Of a stretch of DNA of 12,702 nucleotides, positions 6,786 to 12,702 are shown piece after piece. The stretch comes from Oscillospiraceae bacterium (lineage in GTDB: Bacteria; Bacillota; Clostridia; Oscillospirales; Oscillospiraceae): the NCBI GenBank assembly GCA_016296635.1, contig JAEDIZ010000059.1:1-12702 (forward strand). Direction: 5' to 3'. A program made the translations under genes and the position numbers. The notes below the pieces were generated by a model. The model was given only the letters and a program-made list of their open reading frames with translations, was not told where the DNA came from and did no database searches. The stretch's first letter is position 1. Each line of letters starts with the position of its first letter.

Positions 6786-7580
6786 ATGAATTCTGATTTC
6801 TGGATCCTCGCTCCGTTCAATGCCGTCTTTTTCATGTGCATGGCACTTACGGCTGCGGTGGGCTTTGCAATCATCCGAATCAACCGGAAGAAGGATGAGA
6901 AGCACAGACGCAGAGCGGTCGTGATTCTGTATGCCGTAACGCTGGTGCTGTTCTTTGTTTACAAAATCTGGCTGAACTTCGACCGGGAGTATGACAGAAT
7001 TTTGGAGCAGGCGGGACAGGTCGGCTTCAATTTCATGGACGAACTGCCGCTCAATCTCTGCAACATCAATCTGATCCTCATCATCATTGGACTGGAAAAA
7101 CGCGCAAGACCCATCCTCGGCTTTACATTCTTTTTCGGCACCCTCGGCGCACTCATGGCGCTGGTCATGCCATGTGCCGGCTTCGACTGCTACAATCTTT
7201 TCCTGCCGCGGATGCTGGGCTACTATGTGACGCATTTTGTGATCGCGCTGCAGATGCCGCTTCTGGCGGGGCTGAATCTTTATCGCCCGAAATTCCGGGA
7301 CATTCTGCCCGCTTTCGGCACGCTTCTGCTGCTGACAGCGTGCATGACGGGTGTGAACCATCTGTTCCGCACCAACGGCATTTCGCCCACCAGCAACTAT
7401 TTCTTCTCCTATGACCCGAACGGGAACTTTATTCTGGAGCTGTTCTATTCCTGGCTGCCCTATCCGGGACTGTATCTGCTGCCCTGCGCTGCGATCGTTC
7501 TGCCGTATATGGCGGCGGTGACGGCGGTATCCCGGCTGATGCACAGACACGATGCAAAGACAGACGGCTGCGCCGCATGA
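6786..7580 (+). CDS. Multi-pass membrane protein, YwaF/TMEM164-like (TIGR02206 type)
   Basis: The 264-residue protein has about seven hydrophobic segments (roughly 8-30, 45-63, 92-104, 110-131, 147-163, 174-189 and 226-249). Conserved-looking marks are LPLNLCNI at 87-94, FFFGTLGALMALVMP at 115-129, a late SNYFFSY segment and a WLPYPGLY segment before the last helix. I recognise this layout as the YwaF family of Firmicutes, whose distant eukaryotic relative is TMEM164. TMEM164 has been described as a cysteine-dependent acyltransferase of ether phospholipids. Whether bacterial members share that activity is unknown, and C92 in LPLNLC is only a candidate for such a residue. The gene stands alone between its own promoter and a strong terminator, with GAGGAG 9 bases before the ATG, so the context gives no substrate. 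Confidence 0.8.
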   Translation: MNSDFWILAPFNAVFFMCMALTAAVGFAIIRINRKKDEKHRRRAVVILYAVTLVLFFVYKIWLNFDREYDRILEQAGQVGFNFMDELPLNLCNINLILIIIGLEKRARPILGFTFFFGTLGALMALVMPCAGFDCYNLFLPRMLGYYVTHFVIALQMPLLAGLNLYRPKFRDILPAFGTLLLLTACMTGVNHLFRTNGISPTSNYFFSYDPNGNFILELFYSWLPYPGLYLLPCAAIVLPYMAAVTAVSRLMHRHDAKTDGCAA

Positions 7581-7593
7581 CCGTTTCAAACAG

Positions 7594-7628
7594 AAAAATC
7601 CGCTGATTCAAAGAATCAGCGGATTTTT
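7594..7628. terminator. Bidirectional intrinsic terminator between convergent genes
   Basis: A perfect 16-pair stem (AAAAATCCGCTGATTC with GAATCAGCGGATTTTT) encloses a 3-base AAA loop, giving a T run on either strand. It begins 13 bases after the YwaF-like stop and lies 9 bases beyond the end of the D-aminoacylase gene. Confidence 0.93.
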
Positions 7629-7637
7629 TATACGCTT

Positions 7638-9230
7638 TCAACGGGTGTTTCTCGGCAGGAAACGGCCCGGATAGATGCCCGTCAGCTTGCCGTCCTCATA
7701 TACGATCTGCCCGTTCACAAGGACGCGGGAAATGCCCGCGCTGCAGACAAGACTGTCCGTGTAGGTGGAGCGGTCGGAGATGGTGTTTGCATCGAAAAGC
7801 ACCAGGTCTGCGTCATAGCCGTCCAGAACGGCGCCCTTGTTGGCAAGCCCCAGCCGCTCGGCGGGGAACTGCGTGATCTTATGGATCATCTGCTCCAGCG
7901 TCAGAAGCTTTTTCTCCCGCACGAAATAGCGGATTGCCTTCGGGAATGCGCCGAAGGTTCGCGGATGGGTCGGGGTGACCTCGTCTTTCAGAATGCCGTC
8001 GGTGCCGATGCAGATGTTTTCATCGCAGACAATGCGCTGCAGATCCTCTTCACACATGGAGAAATAGATCGCGGATGTCTGATGGCCGTTTTCAATCAGA
8101 AGGTCAAAAAAGGCGTCAAAGTCCGATACGCCGCGTTCTTTTGCGAAGGCTGCCACGCTCTTGCCGATGCACTCCGGCGTATTGGGGGCCACGGTGAGAT
8201 AGATGTTTTCAAAGCCGCCGCAATGGTTATAACGGCCGTCCATGGCCTTGATATCCGCTTCCAGTCTTACGCGCTCCGCAGAATCGCGCAGCATCCGGAT
8301 GCGCTCGTCGGGCGTTCTTTCAAAATAGTAGCCCGGCATACAGACATCGAGGTAGGACATGGAGGCGGTATAGGGATAAGCGTCCGCATGGAGCCGGACG
8401 CCCCGGGCGGCTGCCTCATGCAGAAGCTTTACGGTCTTTGCGGAAAGCCCCCAGTTTGCCTTGCCGCAGATTTTATGGTGGGACAGATTCAGACGGCAGC
8501 CGCTCGCTTCCGCGATGGCGATCGCTTCACGCAGCGATTCCAGACTGCCGGAGGCCTCATTGCGCATATGGGTCGCATAGAAGCCGTCATATTCGGCAAC
8601 GACCTTGCAAAGTTCAGTCAGCTCCTCCGCATCAGCATAGGCGCCGGGGGCGTAGATCAGACCGGAGCTGAGGCCCATGGAGCCATGCTCCATGGCGTCA
8701 CGCAGCAGCACCTTCATCTTTTCCATCTCCTGCGCGGTCGGCTTTCTGCTTTCCACACCCATGACCGCCATGCGCAGCGTGGTGTGACCCGTCAGCATGG
8801 TGTAGTTAAAGGCGATGGGGACACCCTCGAGATTATGAAGCAGCGCCGGAAGGGAAGTGTTGTCAAAGAAAGAACCCTTTGCCCGGTAGAAGCCGCTTCC
8901 AAGCTCGTCCGCCTGCAGCGCCGCAAAGCGCGCATCGGTGGAGATCGGGTACATGGTTTCGCCGCATTGACCGGTCGCGGAGGTTGTGATGCCCTGCGAC
9001 ACAATGGCAAGGTTGCTGATATCGAGACCGAAGCGCTCGTCTGCGTGGGAATGGGAGTCGATAAAACCCGGGCAGAGCGTCAGCCCGGCGGCGTCCATGA
9101 TCTGCGCTGCGCCGAGTGAAGCATCCGGCTGCAGGACGATCCTGCCGTCCTTGACTGCGACATCCGCCTGATACACGGGTGCGCCGGTGCCGTCTGCCAC
9201 GGAGGCATTTTGAATGAGTATATCGTACAT
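7638..9230 (-). CDS. N-acyl-D-amino-acid deacylase (D-aminoacylase), amidohydrolase family
   Basis: This 530-residue zinc amidohydrolase should remove the acyl group from N-acyl-D-amino acids (or a related N-acyl-D-peptide). Metal-binding positions known from Alcaligenes D-aminoacylase are all visible: H60 and H62 in DSHSH, C89 in TGQCG, H221 in ATHMR, H251 in LSHHK and D411 in IGTDG. The N-terminal strand (MYDILIQNASVADGTG) and the C-terminal segment (DADLVLFD, then GQIVYEDGKLTGIYPG) form the small beta-sandwich typical of the fold. A longer frame begins at 9353. I chose the ATG at 9230 because MYDILIQNA is the normal family start and AGGAAG lies 7 bases upstream. It follows the HD gene by 37 bases with no promoter between, so both are probably one transcript. 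Dihydroorotase/hydantoinase-like activity is a less likely alternative. There is no signal peptide, so it should be cytoplasmic. Confidence 0.92.
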   Translation of the reverse strand: MYDILIQNASVADGTGAPVYQADVAVKDGRIVLQPDASLGAAQIMDAAGLTLCPGFIDSHSHADERFGLDISNLAIVSQGITTSATGQCGETMYPISTDARFAALQADELGSGFYRAKGSFFDNTSLPALLHNLEGVPIAFNYTMLTGHTTLRMAVMGVESRKPTAQEMEKMKVLLRDAMEHGSMGLSSGLIYAPGAYADAEELTELCKVVAEYDGFYATHMRNEASGSLESLREAIAIAEASGCRLNLSHHKICGKANWGLSAKTVKLLHEAAARGVRLHADAYPYTASMSYLDVCMPGYYFERTPDERIRMLRDSAERVRLEADIKAMDGRYNHCGGFENIYLTVAPNTPECIGKSVAAFAKERGVSDFDAFFDLLIENGHQTSAIYFSMCEEDLQRIVCDENICIGTDGILKDEVTPTHPRTFGAFPKAIRYFVREKKLLTLEQMIHKITQFPAERLGLANKGAVLDGYDADLVLFDANTISDRSTYTDSLVCSAGISRVLVNGQIVYEDGKLTGIYPGRFLPRNTR

Positions 9231-9267
9231 GACTGTGCTTCCTTTCACGTTTGTTTGCATGACGGTA

Positions 9268-10164
9268 TCATGCGGATTGTATGGCCAGTTCGACGGTCTG
9301 ATAGGGGAAGGCAAAATCGCTTCGGGTGGTAATGACCTGCCGGCAGTAGTCAAGCTTCACCTGAAGCTCGTCTGCATAGGCGATGACGGCATCGCGGACG
9401 AGATCGCTGTTTGTGCAGCAGGAAATGAGGATGCGGTCATCTTTACATTCAATGGAACGGATGGAATCGCATTTCGCAAATTCCAAAGCGCTGATATCCG
9501 GGAAATCGGACCTGGCATCGATATCGTAAAGCAGACTCAGACTTCTGTCCTTCGACATATCCAGCTCATCTGCCAGCCGGATCAGCGCGCCCGGCAGCGG
9601 CAGATTGATGCTGCCGCCGTCCGCGGTTTTGAAATCCGCCGGATAGTCGGCTTCGTTCAGAAGGTCGGCCTTCCGGTGACCGCGGGCGATCTGCGCGATG
9701 GCCTGCGCATAGGACGCATCGGGAATGTCGAAAACGGAGTAATATTTCCGGATGAAGATCGCGGAAAAATCGTTGTGATATTTTCGGGATATTTCGGTGT
9801 GCGAAAGCTCCGGCGAATTTCTGACTTCCTCTTCAATGCCTGCTTCGCGGCTGAAATCGGCAAACTGCTTTTCATTCACGGTCATGCCGACATCGTGGAG
9901 GGCAACAGCCATCATATAAGCGTACAGCGCCCCGGCGCTGAGCTTTTCTGCCTGTTCACCCAGAAGAATATTCGAATAATTCATCACATTCATGCTATGG
10001 AGCAGAGAATGATCCGAAAACGTGGGAAAAACGGCCTGAAATTTCTGCAGCAGCGTATCGAAGACAGAGATACAGTCTGAGTATCGCTTCGAAAGCACGG
10101 GCGATTTTTCCTGCAGAGCCTTTTCAAAAAGAAAATCGGTGGATTCTTTTATATGTTCTGCCAT
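9268..10164 (-). CDS. Stand-alone HD-domain phosphohydrolase
   Basis: The 298-residue protein has an HD-superfamily metal phosphohydrolase layout: FSDHSLLHS (H52, H56), ALHDVGM with H90-D91, an ISRKYHNDFS helix with R127/H130/S134, RGH with H163, and IRLADELDM with D199. The RxxHxxxS helix and RLADELD ending resemble HD domains that occur alone or fused to Hsp90-like ATPase domains in signalling and conflict proteins, so a nucleotide or cyclic-nucleotide substrate is possible but unproven. The last 90 residues are an alpha/beta tail of unknown role. A TTG start at 10197 would lie almost at the predicted transcription start, so I prefer the ATG at 10164. Its only purine run is GAGG immediately before it, so initiation may be weak. 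It heads an operon with the D-aminoacylase and is divergent from adhE. Confidence 0.82.
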   Translation of the reverse strand: MAEHIKESTDFLFEKALQEKSPVLSKRYSDCISVFDTLLQKFQAVFPTFSDHSLLHSMNVMNYSNILLGEQAEKLSAGALYAYMMAVALHDVGMTVNEKQFADFSREAGIEEEVRNSPELSHTEISRKYHNDFSAIFIRKYYSVFDIPDASYAQAIAQIARGHRKADLLNEADYPADFKTADGGSINLPLPGALIRLADELDMSKDRSLSLLYDIDARSDFPDISALEFAKCDSIRSIECKDDRILISCCTNSDLVRDAVIAYADELQVKLDYCRQVITTRSDFAFPYQTVELAIQSA

Positions 10165-10209
10165 CCTCAAAAGAACATTTTCGAGTATCCAGCGCAAGAT
10201 GCTGAGAAA

Positions 10210-10238
10210 ATTATAGCATTGTTTTTCTATGCTGGCAA
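10210..10238 (-). promoter_or_regulatory. Predicted promoter for the HD/D-aminoacylase operon
   Basis: Read leftwards, TTGCCA (10233-10238), a 17-base spacer and a perfect TATAAT (10210-10215) give a start near 10203, about 40 bases before the HD gene ATG. The first copy of the dyad repeat (10274-10297) lies 35 bases upstream of this -35 box. Confidence 0.68.
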
Positions 10239-10273
10239 TACGCGCGGAACAAACGATCCGGGAATATTGAAAA

Positions 10274-10297
10274 ATCGGTAAAATAATATCGAATAAA
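10274..10297. repeat. Dyad repeat copy 1, operator-like
   Basis: This 24-base element starts ATCGGTAA and ends ATCGAATAAA. It matches a second element at 10471-10494 at 21 of 24 positions, in the same orientation, 197 bases apart. Its imperfect dyad is TCGGTAA, four bases, ATATCGA. It lies between the divergent HD and adhE promoters and is outside any gene, as expected of a regulator site. Confidence 0.6.
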
Positions 10298-10427
10298 GCA
10301 CCGCTTTTTCGTCGATCCCGATAATTTTGAATCTATCAGAATGAAATTGAGAAAATACGGGGAGAAAAAAGGGAAAATCCTGCACAAGAGAGCGAAAAAA
10401 TCATGTAAACGGCAGGGGTGGGCTGCG
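10298..10427. other. AT-rich intergenic stretch with no recognised gene
   Basis: This stretch between the two dyad copies is rich in A runs. It holds no frame with a credible ribosome binding site, and no tRNA-like or riboswitch-like fold that I can recognise. A half-site resembling the dyad (CCGATAA, 10318-10324) is present without a partner arm. It may simply be upstream promoter DNA of adhE. Confidence 0.5.
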
Positions 10428-10456
10428 TTGACACATTCCACAATCGATGCTAATAT
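10428..10456 (+). promoter_or_regulatory. Strong predicted promoter of adhE
   Basis: A perfect TTGACA -35 box (10428-10433) and a 17-base spacer lead to TAATAT (10451-10456), preceded by TGC as an extended -10 element. An alternative TATACT at 10454-10459 would require a 20-base spacer. The start would be near 10463, so the second dyad copy falls at about +9 to +32, where a bound protein would block elongation or initiation. Confidence 0.72.
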
Positions 10457-10470
10457 ACTGATATAAAAAT

Positions 10471-10494
10471 ATCGGTAAGAAATTATCGAATAAA
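10471..10494. repeat. Dyad repeat copy 2, operator-like, at the adhE start
   Basis: This is the better copy of the pair. TCGGTAA (10472-10478) and TTATCGA (10483-10489) flank GAAA, with a single mismatch in the dyad. Seven-base arms with TAA/TTA at the inner edges and a 4-base centre are the geometry of Rex operators (TTGTTAA N4 TTAACAA), and 10 of 14 arm bases agree. As RNA the arms pair completely through one G-U and close on a GAAA loop. The copy ends at the AAGGAGG ribosome binding site (10494-10500) of adhE. Confidence 0.62.
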
Positions 10495-10508
10495 AGGAGG
10501 CCCATACA

Positions 10509-12702
10509 ATGGAGAACTACAAAGTTGTTGATACGGCGGAAGCGCTGACTGACGCAATAAAATCTGTTCGAAATGCACAGGCAAAGTTTGCATCCTATAC
10601 GCAGGAGCAGGTGGACGCCATTTTCCTGGCTGCGGCAACCGCTGCCAATCAGGCGCGGATTCCGCTGGCAAAGCAGGCCGTTGCGGAAACCGGCATGGGC
10701 ATTGCGGAAGACAAGGTCATCAAGAATCATTTTGCCTCTGAATATATTTACAACGCCTACCGCAACACAAAAACCTGCGGTGTACTGGAAGAAGATCCTG
10801 CCTTCGGCATCAGAAAGATCGCCGAGCCCGTCGGCGTGATTGCCGCCGTCATCCCCACGACGAACCCCACCTCGACTGCAATTTTTAAGTGCCTGATGGC
10901 ACTCAAGACCCGAAACGGCATTATCATCAGCCCGCATCCCAGAGCAAAGGGCTGCACCATTGCTGCGGCAAAGATCGTTCTGGAGGCGGCCGTGAAGGCA
11001 GGCGCCCCCGAGGGCATCATCGCGTGGATCGATGTGCCGACGCTGGAACTTTCCAATATGATCATGCAGGAAGCGGATCTGATCCTTGCCACCGGCGGCC
11101 CCGGCATGGTCAAGGCGGCCTACTCCTCCGGTAAGCCCGCCGTGGGCGTCGGCCCCGGCAACACCCCTGCCGTCATTGACGATTCCGCCGACCTCATTCT
11201 GGCAGTCAACTCCGTCATCCACTCCAAGACCTTTGATAACGGCATGATCTGCGCTTCCGAGCAGTCCGTCATCGTACTTGACAGCGTTTACGATGCGGTA
11301 CGGAAGGAATTTGCAGACCGCGGCTGCTATTTCCTTTCACCGGACGAAACCGAAAAGGTTCGCAAGACCATCCTGCCGAACGGCGCGCTCAACGCGAAGA
11401 CCGTCGGTCAGAAGGCGTTCACGATCGCGCAGATGGCAGGCGTGACGGTGCCGGAAAGCACCAAGATCCTCATCGGCGAAGTGGAAAGCGTGGAGCCTTC
11501 GGAAGAATTTGCCCACGAAAAGCTCTCCCCCGTGCTTGCCATGTACCGGGCGGCGGATTTTGAGGACGCCGTTTCCAAGGCAGAGCGGCTGATCGCAGAC
11601 GGCGGCTTCGGCCATACCGCCTCCGTTTACCTCAATCCCATCACCGCGAAGGATAAACTGGATGCATTCGCCGCGCGCATGAAGACCTGCCGTATTCTGG
11701 TCAACACCCCGTCCTCGCAGGGCGGCATCGGCGACCTTTACAATTTCAAGCTCGCGCCGTCGCTGACGCTGGGCTGCGGCTCCTGGGGCGGCAACTCCGT
11801 TTCCGAAAATGTCGGCGTCAAGCATCTTCTGAACATCAAAACCGTTGCAGAGAGAAGGGAAAATATGCTTTGGTTCCGCGCGCCCGAAAAGGTTTATCTG
11901 AAGAAGGGCTGCCTGCCCGTGGCACTTGCCGAACTGAAAAATGTCATGGGCAAGAAAAAGGCGTTCCTCGTGACCGACCAGTTCCTCTATGCCAACGGCT
12001 ATACGAAGCCCATCGAGCGGGAACTGGACGCCATGCAGATCCAGTACACCTGCTTCAGCAATATCGCACCCGATCCCACGCTGGCCAGCGCCAAGGAGGG
12101 CGCAAACCTGATCCGGCAGTTCCAGCCGGATGTGATCATCGCCCTCGGCGGCGGCTCCGCCATGGATGCGGCAAAGATCATGTGGGTTATGTATGAGCAT
12201 CCGGAAGCGGATTTCCAGGACATGGCCATGCGCTTCTGCGATATCCGCAAGCGGATCTACACCTTCCCGAAGATGGGTGAAAAGGCCTACTTCATTGCCA
12301 TCCCCACCTCCGCAGGCACCGGCTCCGAGGTGACGCCCTTTGCCGTCATCACCGACGAAAAGACCGGCATCAAATATCCGCTGGCTGACTACGAGCTGAT
12401 GCCGAACATGGCGATTGTGGACGCGGATCTGCATATGTCTGCGCCCAAGGGTCTGACCTCCGCCTCCGGCGTGGATGTTCTGACCCATGCGCTGGAGGCT
12501 TACGCCTCCATGATGGCGACCGATTTCACGGACTCTCTGGCATTGAAGGCCACGAAGATGGTCTTTGACTACCTGCCCCGGGCCTATGAAAACGGTCAGA
12601 CGGATGTGGAAGCCAGAGAGAAGATGGCAAATGCCGCCACCATGGCAGGCATGGCCTTCGCAAACGCCTTCCTCGGCGTCTGCCACTCCATGGCGCACAA
12701 GC
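10509..12702 (+). CDS. adhE: Bifunctional acetaldehyde-CoA/alcohol dehydrogenase AdhE (3' end beyond window)
   Basis: The open frame runs from the ATG at 10509 to the window edge, giving 731 of an expected 860-900 residues. AdhE reduces acetyl-CoA to acetaldehyde and then to ethanol, using two NADH, and regenerates NAD during fermentation. The N-terminal CoA-dependent aldehyde dehydrogenase domain (about 1-440) contains IPTTNPTS, GPGMVKAAYSSGKPAVGVG and the catalytic C248 in MICASEQS. The iron-dependent alcohol dehydrogenase domain follows, with GGGSAMD (547-553) for NAD binding, PTSAGTGSEVTPFA, and metal ligands D656 and H660 in DVLTHALEAY and H726 in GVCHSMAH. The fourth ligand is expected about 14 residues later, just off the edge. 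AAGGAGG lies 8 bases before the ATG. In many Firmicutes adhE is repressed by Rex, which senses NADH/NAD. A dyad resembling a Rex site overlaps the leader here. Confidence 0.97.
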   Translation, partial: MENYKVVDTAEALTDAIKSVRNAQAKFASYTQEQVDAIFLAAATAANQARIPLAKQAVAETGMGIAEDKVIKNHFASEYIYNAYRNTKTCGVLEEDPAFGIRKIAEPVGVIAAVIPTTNPTSTAIFKCLMALKTRNGIIISPHPRAKGCTIAAAKIVLEAAVKAGAPEGIIAWIDVPTLELSNMIMQEADLILATGGPGMVKAAYSSGKPAVGVGPGNTPAVIDDSADLILAVNSVIHSKTFDNGMICASEQSVIVLDSVYDAVRKEFADRGCYFLSPDETEKVRKTILPNGALNAKTVGQKAFTIAQMAGVTVPESTKILIGEVESVEPSEEFAHEKLSPVLAMYRAADFEDAVSKAERLIADGGFGHTASVYLNPITAKDKLDAFAARMKTCRILVNTPSSQGGIGDLYNFKLAPSLTLGCGSWGGNSVSENVGVKHLLNIKTVAERRENMLWFRAPEKVYLKKGCLPVALAELKNVMGKKKAFLVTDQFLYANGYTKPIERELDAMQIQYTCFSNIAPDPTLASAKEGANLIRQFQPDVIIALGGGSAMDAAKIMWVMYEHPEADFQDMAMRFCDIRKRIYTFPKMGEKAYFIAIPTSAGTGSEVTPFAVITDEKTGIKYPLADYELMPNMAIVDADLHMSAPKGLTSASGVDVLTHALEAYASMMATDFTDSLALKATKMVFDYLPRAYENGQTDVEAREKMANAATMAGMAFANAFLGVCHSMAHK

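Noticed and set aside
10211..10441. A 76-codon minus-strand frame in the adhE/HD intergenic region
   Set aside because: It starts at a GTG without a ribosome binding site, runs through the HD promoter, and its composition is that of AT-rich non-coding DNA.
11337..12698. A 453-codon minus-strand frame opposite adhE
   Set aside because: The plus strand here encodes AdhE with all its catalytic motifs. The antisense product is His/Gly-rich with no recognisable fold.

Overview
The window looks like chromosomal DNA of a moderately GC-rich, anaerobic, fermentative Firmicute, most likely a clostridium of the Oscillospiraceae/Ruminococcaceae type. This is inferred from strong AGGAGG-type ribosome binding sites, AT-rich intergenic promoters with a clear TATAAT, a recJ-rel operon, a bifunctional Rel and an AdhE gene. 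No 16S or other marker is present, so the taxonomy is inference. I see no tRNA, rRNA, CRISPR array, insertion sequence, phage gene or recognisable defence system.

Left part (1-4419, minus strand): a two-gene operon, recJ then relA, is read leftwards from a promoter at 4391-4419. The two genes are joined by a TAATG stop/start overlap. They encode a 5'-3' single-strand DNA exonuclease and the (p)ppGpp synthetase/hydrolase. The recJ start is a TTG codon, and a run of 14 A lies at the predicted transcription start. Two small hairpins follow the relA stop.

Middle part (4430-7630): four small genes in two convergent pairs. A membrane-anchored metallophosphoesterase and a small membrane zinc-ribbon protein run rightwards. 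A histidine-phosphatase-family enzyme runs leftwards and shares a bidirectional terminator (5821-5855) with the zinc-ribbon gene. A divergent promoter region (6597-6785) separates the phosphatase from a multi-pass YwaF/TMEM164-like membrane protein. That gene in turn shares a second bidirectional terminator (7594-7628) with the next leftward gene.

Right part (7638-12702): a leftward operon encodes a stand-alone HD-domain phosphohydrolase followed by an N-acyl-D-amino-acid deacylase. It is divergent from adhE, the bifunctional acetaldehyde/alcohol dehydrogenase, which runs off the right edge. The adhE/HD intergenic region (10165-10508) is the most interesting non-coding stretch. It holds two promoters and two copies of a 24-bp dyad repeat (21 of 24 bases identical). 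One copy lies just downstream of the adhE transcription start and abuts its ribosome binding site. The dyad has the geometry of a Rex redox-repressor operator, which would fit adhE, but the bases match the usual Rex consensus only partly.

Overall this is mainly housekeeping and metabolic DNA. The strongest leads are the paired operator, the poly-A start region of recJ and the HD/D-aminoacylase pairing. I do not see a convincing undescribed multi-gene system.
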